Assembly (NCBI RefSeq): GCF_019793465.1
Contig: NZ_JAILYJ010000017.1
Location: 1-64,000, forward strand
From: Rhizobium croatiense
Lineage (GTDB): Bacteria > Pseudomonadota > Alphaproteobacteria > Rhizobiales > Rhizobiaceae
Direction: 5' to 3'
DNA length: 64,000 nucleotides
The translations under genes were made by a program, and so were the position numbers. The notes under the pieces were generated by a model, which saw nothing but the letters and a program-made list of their open reading frames with translations, ran no database searches and was not told the DNA's origin. Shown here in pieces: positions 49,841-58,807 of this stretch. The number at the start of each line of letters is the position of its first letter. The first letter of the stretch is position 1.

Positions 49841-50779
49841 ATGCCCAGCATTTCCACCGGACGCATGATCGACAATGGCAGTGATCCCGTGAAGGGCCGC
49901 GTGGTCTGGATGCCCGCAAAGTCGATCTGGATCACCATCATGACCACGATTGCCATGGTGGGCGGACCACTGACCTTTAGCTGGAGCGCTGTGACCGTCT
50001 TCGTTCTATCGACCGCCATCACGATCTGCCTTGGTCATTCGGTCGGCATGCATCGGCTGCTCATTCACCGTTCATTCAGCGCTCCGATCTGGCTCGAGCA
50101 TTTGCTCGTCTATCTCGGCACGCTGGTCGGCATGGCCGGTCCCTTCGGCATGATCTACGCCCACGACATTCGCGACTGGGCGCAACGGCAACGAGACTGC
50201 CATGACCTCTATGCCCATCGGCGATCGTTCTTCGTCGACGCCTTCTGGCAGATGCATTGCGCCGTGGCGCTCGACCGGCCGCCACGTTTCGTCCTTGAAG
50301 AGCGTGAGCGGGGCGACCGCTTCTATCGCCTCCTGGAGGCGACATGGATGGCGCAGCAAATTCCCTTGGGACTGCTGCTCTTCACTCTCGGCGGGCTGCC
50401 GTGGCTGGTCTGGGGGATTGCCGTGCGGATTTCGGTGTCGCTGACCGGCCACTGGCTGGTCGGCCATTTCGCCCATCGCGACGGCCATCAAGGCTGGAGC
50501 GTCGATGACGTCGCGGTGCAGGGATATAATTTGCCGCGTTTCGGGCTGGTGACCTTCGGCGAGAGCTTCCACGGCAACCATCATGCCTTTCCGGAGTCAG
50601 CCCGGCTCGGCATCGAGCCGGGACAGCTGGACCTCGGTTGGCATTTCATCCGGCTGCTGGCAGGGCTCGGCCTTGCTTCGGCGATCAAGCTCCCTCACAC
50701 GATCGTGCAGAGGAAGGGCCTGAAGCGCATTGAAATCTCCGAAGAAGCTGGTGGGGCTCATCCTGTCGCACAGCATTGA
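49841..50779 (+). CDS. Acyl-CoA/fatty acid desaturase-like membrane protein
   Basis: 312 residues, four or more helices. His boxes: GHSVGMHRLLIH (residues ~68-79) and ESFHGNHHAFP (about 245-255) are clear; the middle box is weak (RDCHDLYAHRR instead of HRxHH). The ATG follows GGGAGG. It would introduce double bonds into acyl chains if the altered box still binds iron. The divergent ArsR gene and two palindromes suggest it is tightly regulated. Confidence 0.8.
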   Translation: MPSISTGRMIDNGSDPVKGRVVWMPAKSIWITIMTTIAMVGGPLTFSWSAVTVFVLSTAITICLGHSVGMHRLLIHRSFSAPIWLEHLLVYLGTLVGMAGPFGMIYAHDIRDWAQRQRDCHDLYAHRRSFFVDAFWQMHCAVALDRPPRFVLEERERGDRFYRLLEATWMAQQIPLGLLLFTLGGLPWLVWGIAVRISVSLTGHWLVGHFAHRDGHQGWSVDDVAVQGYNLPRFGLVTFGESFHGNHHAFPESARLGIEPGQLDLGWHFIRLLAGLGLASAIKLPHTIVQRKGLKRIEISEEAGGAHPVAQH

Positions 50780-50805
50780 GCGGTACCGCAGAATATAGCG
50801 TGGCG

Positions 50806-50948
50806 TTCAAGAGAGCCTCACCCTGAGGCGCCCCGGAGGGGCCTCGAAGGGCGGGGCGGGTGCGCTGGCGGTCGATGCATGCAAGGAGCATCGCTGCGGC
50901 GTGTCCTTCGAGGCTTCGCCCTGTGGGCTACGCACCTCAGGATGAGGG
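50806..50948. repeat. RIME-like intergenic mosaic repeat, copy B
   Basis: 143 bp homologous to copy A at 4431: it shares TTCAAGAGAGCCTCA at the left, GTGTCCTTCGAGGCTTCGCC and CGCACCTCAGGATGAGG at the right. The centre differs. It lies 27 bp beyond the desaturase gene. The rest of 50949-51165 shows nothing I can support. Confidence 0.75.
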
Positions 50949-51165
50949 AGGTCGGAGAATGCCGCGCCGAGGCGCGGCCGGGGTGAGACGGCACAGCCTC
51001 TGCATGAGACACGTCGGAGGCCACAGCAGATCATCGTCCGCCTGCAGACCCACCCAAGCAGCGATATCGTATCCAACAGGTCGCAAATTGCACGATCTAG
51101 CCTTGGCAAGGTTTCGAATCGTGCTTTAGGTTGCGGCCCGAAAACTTAACGGGTCGAGCAAACAG

Positions 51166-52314
51166 ATGCGCCTTACAGACTGCTATAATTTTCACGATTT
51201 CCGGCGCATGGCCAAACGGCGGCTTCCCGGGCCGATCTTCGATTATATCGATGGTGCGGCCGATGACGAGGTGACGTATCGGCGCAATACCGCGGCCTTC
51301 GAGGCTTGCGATCTGGTGCCCAACGTTTTGCGCGGGGTGGCCGACATCGATATGTCGGTGACCGTCATGGGGCAGAAGCTGGCGATGCCGGTCTATTGTT
51401 CGCCGACGGCGCTGCAGCGGCTGTTTCACCATCAGGGGGAGCGGGCGGTCGCGGCGGCGGCGGCCAAACACGGCACGATGTTCGGCGTCTCGTCGCTCGG
51501 CACGATCAGCCTGGAGGAAGCCCGGCAGATCAGCGCCGGACCGCAGGTCTATCAGTTCTACTTCCACAAGGACCGCGGTCTCAACCACGAGATGATGGCG
51601 CGGGCGAAAAATGCCGGCGTGCAGGCAATGATGCTGACGGTCGACAGCATTACCGGCGGCAACCGCGAGCGCGACAAGCGCACCGGTTTTGCCATTCCCT
51701 TCAAGCTCAATCTTGCCGGCATGACCCAGTTCGCCATCAAGCCCTCCTGGGCGATCAACTGGCTGACGCATGAGCGCTTCCGGCTGCCGCAGCTCGAAAA
51801 CCACGTCAAGATGGATGGCGGCGCGCTGTCGATCAGCCGCTATTTCACCGAGATGCTCGACCCCTCGATGTCGTGGGACGACGTGGCGGAGATGGTGCGC
51901 GCCTGGGGCGGGCATTTCTGCCTGAAGGGCATCATGTCGGTCGAAGACGCCAAACGCGCCGTCGAGATCGGCTGCACCGGCATCGTGCTGTCCAATCACG
52001 GCGGGCGCCAGCTCGACGGCTCGCGCAGCGCCTTCGATCAGCTCGCCGAGATCGTCGATGCCGTCGGCGACCGGATCGACGTGATGATGGATGGCGGCGT
52101 GCAGCGGGGCACGCATGTTCTCAAGGCCTTGTCGCTGGGGGCAAAGGCCGTCGGCCTCGGCCGCTACTATCTCTTCCCGCTTGCCGCGGCCGGACGGCCC
52201 GGCGTCGAACGGGCGCTGGAGACGATGCGCACCGAGATCGAACGCGGCATGAAGCTGATGGGCTGCACCTCGGTCGACCAGCTGACGCGGCGCAATCTGC
52301 GCTTCCGGTCCTGA
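51166..52314 (+). CDS. lldD: FMN-dependent alpha-hydroxy-acid dehydrogenase (L-lactate dehydrogenase type)
   Basis: 382 residues of the LldD/glycolate-oxidase family: N-terminal DCYNFHDFRRMAKRRLPGPI, YQFYFHKDR in the FMN region, and the catalytic His in LSNHGGRQLDGSRSAFDQL (about residue 277) with the following Arg. It oxidises L-lactate or a related 2-hydroxy acid, passing electrons to the membrane. It stands alone, without lctP or a regulator. A convergent terminator follows. Confidence 0.88.
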   Translation: MRLTDCYNFHDFRRMAKRRLPGPIFDYIDGAADDEVTYRRNTAAFEACDLVPNVLRGVADIDMSVTVMGQKLAMPVYCSPTALQRLFHHQGERAVAAAAAKHGTMFGVSSLGTISLEEARQISAGPQVYQFYFHKDRGLNHEMMARAKNAGVQAMMLTVDSITGGNRERDKRTGFAIPFKLNLAGMTQFAIKPSWAINWLTHERFRLPQLENHVKMDGGALSISRYFTEMLDPSMSWDDVAEMVRAWGGHFCLKGIMSVEDAKRAVEIGCTGIVLSNHGGRQLDGSRSAFDQLAEIVDAVGDRIDVMMDGGVQRGTHVLKALSLGAKAVGLGRYYLFPLAAAGRPGVERALETMRTEIERGMKLMGCTSVDQLTRRNLRFRS

Positions 52315-52318
52315 TGTT

Positions 52319-52361
52319 ATTTTCGGGCCGCAGCCTTTCATGCGGATGCGGCCCGAAAATT
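52319..52361. terminator. Bidirectional terminator after lldD
   Basis: TTTTCGGGCCGCA and TGCGGCCCGAAAA form a 13-bp stem with a 15-base loop. It ends both lldD and the convergent PEP-mutase-family gene. Confidence 0.75.
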
Positions 52362-52363
52362 TC

Positions 52364-53134
52364 TCAGAGCAGGCTGTAAATCGCCGCCGCCTCCTGCTTC
52401 AGCTTTTCCATCATCGACCGGTAAGGCCCCGGCCCATAGCTGATGCGGCCGACACCGAGCCGTGCCAGGGTTTTCACATCGGGGGCGCCCGCCCGCATCA
52501 TGACATTGACCGGCAGCGACGATGCCGCGCAGATCTTTTCGATCAAGCCAGGATCGATCAGGCCGGGGACGAAGAAGCCGTTGCCGCCGGCGGCCGCATA
52601 GGCCCTGCCCCGCTCGATCGCCTCGTCCACCAGACCGGCATGTTTTGCAAGATCGCTCTCGGCCAGGAAGAGGTCGGTGCGGGCGTTGATGAAGAAGGGG
52701 ATGTCCTTGCCGTCGGCCATACCACGAATGGCGCGGATGCGGGCCGCCTGGCTCTCGACGGGATAGAGCCCCTCGCCGGCAACCACCCGATCTTCGAAAT
52801 TGATGCCGACGGCGCCGGCCTCGACCAGCCTGGCGACGTTGGCCGCCGCCCCCGCGGGCTCCGCCGAATAGGCGCCTTCGAAATCGACCGAAAGCGGCAG
52901 GTCGACGAAATCGGCGATGGATTTCGCCGTCTCCACAAGCACCGACATCGGCAGCTTCTCGCCATCGGCATACCCGTGGGCTGCGGCGACCGACCAGCTT
53001 CCGGTCGCAAGCGCCTTGGCGCCGGCTTCCGCTAACGCCTTCGCCGTGCCGGCATCCCAGATGTTGTAAAGGACGATCGGATTGCCCTTCTGGTGAAGCG
53101 CGTGGAATGCCTTGGCCTTTTCAGTCTGGTTCAT
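52364..53134 (-). CDS. Isocitrate lyase/PEP mutase-family protein
   Basis: 256 residues. The barrel start NPIVLYNIWDAGTAKALAEA and the FINARTDLFL segment belong to the PEP mutase/isocitrate-lyase superfamily. The usual KKCGH catalytic loop of true isocitrate lyases is absent, so it is one of the oxaloacetate- or carboxyvinyl-type hydrolases/lyases of unknown substrate. It overlaps the ada stop (ATGA). Confidence 0.85.
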   Translation of the reverse strand: MNQTEKAKAFHALHQKGNPIVLYNIWDAGTAKALAEAGAKALATGSWSVAAAHGYADGEKLPMSVLVETAKSIADFVDLPLSVDFEGAYSAEPAGAAANVARLVEAGAVGINFEDRVVAGEGLYPVESQAARIRAIRGMADGKDIPFFINARTDLFLAESDLAKHAGLVDEAIERGRAYAAAGGNGFFVPGLIDPGLIEKICAASSLPVNVMMRAGAPDVKTLARLGVGRISYGPGPYRSMMEKLKQEAAAIYSLL

Positions 53135-54204
53135 GCTGTCTCCTCCGTCTTTGCTTGCGTGCTGATCTTTTCTTCATGGCGCAGCAGCCATTGCTTGCGC
53201 CAGAGCCCGCCGCCATAGCCGGTCAGCGACCCGTCCGCGCCCAGGATACGATGGCAGGGCACGACGATGGCCAGCTGGTTGGCGCCATTGGCGCGGCCGA
53301 CGGCCCGCACCACCTCCGGCCTTTGCATCTCCCTGGCGAGATCGCCATAGGCGCGCGTCTGACCAATCGGAACCTCCATCAGCTTTGCCCAGACATGCTT
53401 TTCGAAGGGCGTGCCGCCAAGCGCCAAGGGCGTCCAGAAGACCCTGAGCCGGCCCTCGAAATAATCCCGGATCTCCACCTCGATCTGATCGATGACTGGG
53501 GTGCGGCCGATCGCGACCGAGGAGCGGACGCGTTTCTGCAGCGCTTCGAGCTCGGCCGGCAGCGCCTTGCGATCGTGAAATTCGAGAAGATGCAGATGCG
53601 TCTTGTCGGCAACTGCGATCATCGGCCCGAGCGGAGTATCGAACCAATCGGCAAAGAGCAGTTCGCGGTTCTGCGAAAGCGCCGGCGCCTTGCCGACGAG
53701 CCGCTGGAATGCTGAGCGAAAGCCGCTTGGCGATTCGTATCCGGCGTCGATCTGGACATCGATGACACGCGCCCCATCGGCGAGCTGCCGGGCCGCTTCG
53801 CCGAGCCTGCGGTAACGGACGATATCATGGAAGGTCATGCCGAGCGCCCGTTTGAAGGCGCGGCGCACGGTCGAGGGATCATGGCCGCGGCGCACGAGCT
53901 CGTCCTCGCTCCAGCGGACCTCCGGCTCGGCCTCGAGCCGCGCCAGCAAGGCGTCGACGATCGGCTCCCGGCCCGGCTGCTCCAGCGGCTTGCAGCGCCG
54001 GCAGGGGCGAAAGCCGGAATGCATGCAGGCGGCGATCGTCTCGAAGAACAGGGTGTTTTCCCGCTTCGGCTTGCGCGCCGGGCAGGTCAGACGGCAGAAG
54101 ACGCCGGTCGTCGTCACGCAGACATAGGCCTGACCCTCATAATCGGCGCTGCGCGCGATCAAGGCTTCATAAAGCGTATCGTCGTCGGGGCGTTCGAACA
54201 GCAT
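53131..54204 (-). CDS. ada: Ada: adaptive-response regulator and O6-methylguanine-DNA methyltransferase
   Basis: 357 residues. The N-terminal zinc site with the methyl-phosphotriester acceptor is intact (Cys37, Cys41, Cys68, Cys71). An AraC helix-turn-helix region follows, then the alkyltransferase domain with active-site PCHRI (about residue 321). It senses and repairs alkylated DNA and turns on its own operon. It overlaps the PEP-mutase-like gene, so the two are co-translated; no alkA or alkB is adjacent. Confidence 0.93.
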   Translation of the reverse strand: MLFERPDDDTLYEALIARSADYEGQAYVCVTTTGVFCRLTCPARKPKRENTLFFETIAACMHSGFRPCRRCKPLEQPGREPIVDALLARLEAEPEVRWSEDELVRRGHDPSTVRRAFKRALGMTFHDIVRYRRLGEAARQLADGARVIDVQIDAGYESPSGFRSAFQRLVGKAPALSQNRELLFADWFDTPLGPMIAVADKTHLHLLEFHDRKALPAELEALQKRVRSSVAIGRTPVIDQIEVEIRDYFEGRLRVFWTPLALGGTPFEKHVWAKLMEVPIGQTRAYGDLAREMQRPEVVRAVGRANGANQLAIVVPCHRILGADGSLTGYGGGLWRKQWLLRHEEKISTQAKTEETA

Positions 54205-54259
54205 GTCCGCTTTCTACCATCCCGTGCCGGCCGCGTCCGCCGAAAATCGGGCGTCTATT

Positions 54260-55789
54260 TTATTCCGCCGCGTCGAGGCTTTTGATATGCCGCTGCGGGC
54301 GCAGCATCGACTCCTCTTCGGCATCCTGCGGCGCGCCCCAGAAATTCTCGAGCGTCGGGCCATTCTTCAGGTGGCGGCGGCGGAAAAGAAATTCGAGAAC
54401 CTCATGAAACCAGACGCGGCGGCCCATCTGCGTGTACCAGCGCATGGAATGGCGCTGCTCGCGGTCGCGATGGAAGAGGATGCGCATCAGCGCCTTCGGC
54501 CGCGCCTGGACCGCAACCTCGATGAGCTTGACGCAGGCGATCAACACGAACGGGTGGAGATACCGCATCTTCAAGACCTGATGTTTGTAATCCCATTTGC
54601 GGATATCGGTCTCAATCACCTGTCGGTCACGGGCGATACGGAAGAAGGGTGTCCAGCGATGCGGGGTGACGTAGAGCGCCTGGATCTGGTCGGGATCGTA
54701 GGAGAGCAATTGCCGGAAGCCGCGCCAGAGATCGCTGAGCTTCTCTTCTTCAAAACCGACGACCCAGGTCGCCATCGAGAGAATATCGTGCTGGCGCAGG
54801 AGCCGGATTGCCTCCCTGTCGGTTGCCTCGGATCCGCCCTTCTTGATCAGCGCCAGGGTTGCCTCATCGGTGTTTTCCATGCCGAGCAGCCAGCGCACGA
54901 CACCGGCCTTGCGATAGAGATCCAGGATATCGGCGTCACGGACGATATCATCCGCACGCGTCGAGCCGACGATCTGCACCGGCACATTCTCGGCGATCAT
55001 CGCTTCGAGGAAGACCAGCCAGGCTTTGCGCGACGAGGTCGGGTTCTCGTCGGCAAGATTGATGAGTTCGACTCCCTGTTCGCGATAGAGCCGGGCGATC
55101 TCGCGGGCAAACAGCTCCGGCGAGCGGTGACGCCAGCGGGTCCAGAAGCCGCGTTGACCGCAATAGTTGCAAAGATGCGGACAGCCGCGGGAGAACTGCA
55201 TTACCACTGCCCGCTTGCCACCCCAATAGCTGTAGCTGGCATGGTTGATCAGCTCCCAGCCGATGCGATAGGCATCGAGATCGGCGATTGCCTGCGCCGG
55301 CCGGGTTGCCTGGATTTTGCCGTGACCGTCGCGGTAGGCAATGCCGGGAACGGCGTCAAGCGGACGGTTGGCGGCCAGGGCATCGGCGAGGCGCCGCATC
55401 GTTTCCTCGCCCTCGCCGCGGACGAGAATGTCGAGTGCCTCGGTCTCGGCCAGCACCTCCCGCCAATGGTATGTGGGAAACACGCCGCCATAGACGATGC
55501 GGATCGCGGGATCGCTGCGCTTCACCGCTTCGGCGATCGCGCGGGCCGTGGGATGGGCCGAAGTCGAGCCGGAATGGCCGATCAGCATCAGATCCGGGCT
55601 GTTTGCCGTGATCCGGTCGATGATTTCCACCATCATCATCGGTCCGAACTCCGCATCGATGAGGCTGACATCATGACCGTCATCGATCAGCGGGCCTGCG
55701 ACCGAGAGAAGGCCGAGCGGTGGAAGATGATCATCGGGAATACGGCTGCCGATCGCCCTGTGCGGCGGATTGATCAAAACGATCTTCAT
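54260..55789 (-). CDS. B12-binding radical SAM protein (BchE-like)
   Basis: 509 residues. A cobalamin-binding domain (residues ~1-140; LGLLSVAGPLIDDGHDVSLI and MLIGHSGSTSAHPTA) precedes a radical SAM core with CPHLCNYC (Cys about 205, 209, 212) binding the 4Fe-4S cluster. The tail (~400-509) is basic. The closest-looking family is anaerobic Mg-protoporphyrin cyclase BchE, but no other bacteriochlorophyll gene is here, so the substrate is unknown. It stands alone. Confidence 0.85.
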   Translation of the reverse strand: MKIVLINPPHRAIGSRIPDDHLPPLGLLSVAGPLIDDGHDVSLIDAEFGPMMMVEIIDRITANSPDLMLIGHSGSTSAHPTARAIAEAVKRSDPAIRIVYGGVFPTYHWREVLAETEALDILVRGEGEETMRRLADALAANRPLDAVPGIAYRDGHGKIQATRPAQAIADLDAYRIGWELINHASYSYWGGKRAVVMQFSRGCPHLCNYCGQRGFWTRWRHRSPELFAREIARLYREQGVELINLADENPTSSRKAWLVFLEAMIAENVPVQIVGSTRADDIVRDADILDLYRKAGVVRWLLGMENTDEATLALIKKGGSEATDREAIRLLRQHDILSMATWVVGFEEEKLSDLWRGFRQLLSYDPDQIQALYVTPHRWTPFFRIARDRQVIETDIRKWDYKHQVLKMRYLHPFVLIACVKLIEVAVQARPKALMRILFHRDREQRHSMRWYTQMGRRVWFHEVLEFLFRRRHLKNGPTLENFWGAPQDAEEESMLRPQRHIKSLDAAE

Positions 55790-55965
55790 GCGACTTTACC
55801 CTTGCGGGTCCCCCTGTCTGACGCAGGCAGAGAGTCACCAGCGATCCATGGCGATATTCAGCCGGAATCTCTTTAAAGTTGTGAAAATCTGGCGGCATTT
55901 TTAAGAAGGCGGCGGGAAAAGCAAAAGCCTTTGGTTTCCCACGGCAGCCATGCCATAAGACCGCC

Positions 55966-56682
55966 ATGACAAAGATCGACCGCACCCCCGACAAAGCCGA
56001 TTTCGACCACGTTACCGACTGGGTTTTCGACCTCGACAACACGCTCTATCCGCATCATGTCAATCTCTTCGCGCAGATCGACAGAAACATGACCGCCTAT
56101 GTCGCCGCGCTCTTACAAATGGAGCGGGAAGAGGCGCGCAAGCTGCAGAAGCAATATTATCTCGAGCACGGCACGACGCTGCAGGGTCTTATGATCCATC
56201 ACGGCATCGATCCGAACGACTTTCTCGAAAAGGCGCATGCAATCGATTATTCGGCGCTGATGCCGCAGCCGGAACTCGGGCAGGCGATCAAGGCGCTGCC
56301 GGGGCGTAAATTCATCTTCACCAACGGCAGCGTCAAGCACGCCGAGATGACGGCAGGAGCGCTCGGCATTCTCGAGCATTTCGACGACATCTTCGATATC
56401 GTCGCCGCCGATTACGTGCCGAAGCCGGCGCAGGCGACCTATGACAAGTTTGCGGCGCTGAAGCGCGTCGACACCGGCAAGGCAGCGATGTTCGAGGATC
56501 TGCCGCGCAATCTGACGGTGCCGAAGGCGCTCGGCATGCAGACCGTGCTGCTCGTGCCGCGCAATCTGGAAGAGACGGTCGTCGAGTGGTGGGAAAAAAC
56601 CAGCGGCGAGGAGGATCACATCGATTTCGTCACCGACGACCTCGCTGCATTTCTCGGCAAGGTGACCAGATCCGACGGCTAG
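55966..56682 (+). CDS. Pyrimidine 5'-nucleotidase (HAD superfamily)
   Basis: 238 residues. The HAD motif I is VFDLDNTLYPHH (Asp nucleophile and acid; the PPase-like LDNTLYP form is characteristic of pyrimidine 5'-nucleotidases), motif II is FTNGS, and motif IV is MFEDLPRNL. Dephosphorylates UMP/CMP-type nucleotides. The stop codon is the first base of a long palindrome (56681-56951). Confidence 0.9.
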   Translation: MTKIDRTPDKADFDHVTDWVFDLDNTLYPHHVNLFAQIDRNMTAYVAALLQMEREEARKLQKQYYLEHGTTLQGLMIHHGIDPNDFLEKAHAIDYSALMPQPELGQAIKALPGRKFIFTNGSVKHAEMTAGALGILEHFDDIFDIVAADYVPKPAQATYDKFAALKRVDTGKAAMFEDLPRNLTVPKALGMQTVLLVPRNLEETVVEWWEKTSGEEDHIDFVTDDLAAFLGKVTRSDG

Positions 56683-56951
56683 AGCTTTTCCGGGTTAGAT
56701 TGAAGCATTCTGTTGGCTCAAACGGAGTCGGATGATCGACCGGCCGGCGCGCGTCGTAGCCCAGCTCTACGGCCAAGCCGGCCGGTCGATCAGGCGACCC
56801 GTTTCAGCCAACCCGAAGGGCCGGGCATTTTTTCGCCAGGATCAGAGGCGATCGGCTCGGACGTACCAAGGGGTATGCCCATCGCCAATCGCCTCTGCCC
56901 TGACGAAAACCTGCTCCGGCAGAATGCTTCAAGCTAACCCGGAAAAGCTCT
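56681..56951. repeat. Long inverted-repeat element
   Basis: AGAGCTTTTCCGGGTTAG (56681-56698) is inverted at 56934-56951, and GAAGCATTCTG pairs with CAGAATGCTTC just inside. Further dyads lie in the centre (GATCGACCGGCCGGC with GCCGGCCGGTCGATC; AGGCGAT with ATCGCCT). The element of about 271 bp folds into a long nested hairpin, and its left arm overlaps the nucleotidase stop codon. A short leader region of the EF-hand gene follows (56952-57061). Confidence 0.75.
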
Positions 56952-57061
56952 ACCGGTCACCTTACCAAAGTTTCACCCAGCTTACCGATGTTTAACTGGG
57001 TCTTCTGGATCCGCTGCCATAGCCTCTTTCGTCAAGGGACACCTTACGAAAGGGAAAAACG

Positions 57062-57679
57062 ATGTACAGCAACAAGCTGATAGTGGCAGCGCTCTCCTCC
57101 GTCCTCATTTTCGGCGCAGCCGCCGGGACAAGCTTTGCCGCACCCGGCAACGGGCCGCGTCCGCATCATGCCGGCATGGACGGTCCGGGCCGCGACGCCT
57201 TCCTCGAAATCACTTATGTCCGCATGCTCAAAGAGTTCGACGCGAACAAGGATGGCAAGGTCTCCAAGGAGGAAGCGACCAGCGGCCTCGACAAGATCTT
57301 CGCCGCGATCGACACCAACAATGACGGCTCGCTGACTCCAGGGGAAATCCGTCAGTACCGGCAGACGCAGCTGCAGGCGATGAAGGATCAGCACAAGCAG
57401 GAGGCCGGCGACGAAAAGGACGCGAACGCCGCGCCCGACATGCCGGATAACGAGGCCGGGCGGCCGCCCCGCGACGGGCATGACGGCCATCACTGGATGC
57501 GCCATGGCGGCACCTTCATGCGCGCCTCGATGATGATGCGCCGGGCCGACACCGACGAGAACGGCCAGGTTTCCAAACAGGAAGCGGTTGCCGCCTTCGA
57601 CAAGCTGTTCACCCGTATGGACCGCAACAAGGACGGCGTCATCTCGATCGACGACATGCCGGACCGGCCGCTGCTGTAA
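57062..57679 (+). CDS. Secreted EF-hand calcium-binding protein
   Basis: 205 residues. A signal peptide (MYSNKLIVAALSSVLIFGAA, then AGTSFA) is followed by four EF-hand loops with Asp/Asn ligands: DANKDGKVSKEE, DTNNDGSLTPGE, DTDENGQVSKQE, DRNKDGVISIDD. A His-rich linker (RDGHDGHHWMRH) lies between the pairs. Probably binds calcium in the periplasm or outside the cell. Role unknown. Confidence 0.88.
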   Translation: MYSNKLIVAALSSVLIFGAAAGTSFAAPGNGPRPHHAGMDGPGRDAFLEITYVRMLKEFDANKDGKVSKEEATSGLDKIFAAIDTNNDGSLTPGEIRQYRQTQLQAMKDQHKQEAGDEKDANAAPDMPDNEAGRPPRDGHDGHHWMRHGGTFMRASMMMRRADTDENGQVSKQEAVAAFDKLFTRMDRNKDGVISIDDMPDRPLL

Positions 57680-57701
57680 GGCTGGACGAACCATTGCTCC
57701 G

Positions 57702-57729
57702 CTCTTTCCCCGCTCCGGCGGGGAAAGAG
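57702..57729. terminator. Hairpin between EF-hand gene and LOG gene
   Basis: CTCTTTCCCCG with CGGGGAAAGAG, an 11-bp stem, between convergent genes. No long T-run follows on either strand. Confidence 0.5.
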
Positions 57730-57768
57730 ACAGCTCTCGCGATCGGGACCTGCGCTCAGGCCCTATTC

Positions 57769-58629
57769 TTAATGCTCGTAGAAATCCTGGACGATCTTCC
57801 ATGCGGCGTCGGCCGTGTCGACGAAGCTGATCAGCTTGACGTCATCGGGCGCAATGGTGCCGAATTCGGCCAATGCCTCGAAATTGATGATGCTTCGCCA
57901 GAAGGCCTCGCCGAACAGGATCAGCGGCAGCCGCTCCATGCGGCCGGTCTGGATCAGCGTCAGGCATTCGAAGAATTCGTCGAGCGTTCCGAACCCACCG
58001 GGAAAGACCGCGATCGCCTTGGCGCGCACCATGAAATGCATTTTGCGAATGGCGAAATAGTGGAAGTTGAAGCTGAGCTCCGGCGTCACATAAGCGTTCG
58101 GCGCCTGCTCATGCGGCAGCACGATGTTGAGGCCGATCGAGGGTGCGCCCTCGTCGGCCGCGCCGCGATTGCCCGCCTCCATGACGCCGGGACCGCCGCC
58201 GGTGACAATGACATATTCCTGGAAATCGAAGCTGGCCGAATATTTCGAGCAGAGCCGGGCGAATTTGCGGGCCTCGTCATAATAGACGGACGCCGCCTCC
58301 AGATTGACGCGCTGGATGTCGTTGCGCGCCGCCCAGGCGCTCTGGCCGGGGGCGGGAATGCGGGCGCCGCCGAACATGACGACGGTCGAGCGGATGCCGC
58401 GTTCCGTCAGCATCATCTCGGTCTTCAACAGTTCCAGCTGCAGGCGGATCGGCCGCAACTCCTCGCGGCAAAGGAAATCCTCGTCGACATAGGCAAGGCG
58501 ATAGGCAGGCGACATCGTCTGCGGCGTCTTCGGCACGGCTTGTGCCCGCTGCCTGTCGGTCGAACTGCTTTTCAGCGGGTCCCATACGCCATCCTTGCGC
58601 CTAGAACCGCCGTTTCGTCCCTTCGCCAT
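57769..58629 (-). CDS. LOG-family cytokinin-type phosphoribohydrolase-like protein
   Basis: 286 residues from ATG at 58629. The signatures are VTGGGPGVMEAGNRGA (about residues 135-150) and PGGFGTLDEFFE (about 212). Members cleave ribose 5-phosphate from cytokinin nucleotides or other nucleotides. It begins a minus-strand unit divergent from dapD, 178 bp away. The upstream 50 codons of open frame run into that gap and have no coding support. Confidence 0.88.
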   Translation of the reverse strand: MAKGRNGGSRRKDGVWDPLKSSSTDRQRAQAVPKTPQTMSPAYRLAYVDEDFLCREELRPIRLQLELLKTEMMLTERGIRSTVVMFGGARIPAPGQSAWAARNDIQRVNLEAASVYYDEARKFARLCSKYSASFDFQEYVIVTGGGPGVMEAGNRGAADEGAPSIGLNIVLPHEQAPNAYVTPELSFNFHYFAIRKMHFMVRAKAIAVFPGGFGTLDEFFECLTLIQTGRMERLPLILFGEAFWRSIINFEALAEFGTIAPDDVKLISFVDTADAAWKIVQDFYEH

Positions 58630-58807
58630 GTCGAAATGCCTTTCAGTACTGCCGGCCTCAGTGCCGGATATGTCGCTATAACGCCTTGAAACCAGATTGA
58701 TCCTGCCCGAAAAATAATTCCATTCTACGGGCGCATGCTGTAGAGCAGGACACAATCCCGGAGACTGCGCCGTCTCCACGATAAAGATCGAAGTTTAAGG
58801 AATTCCC

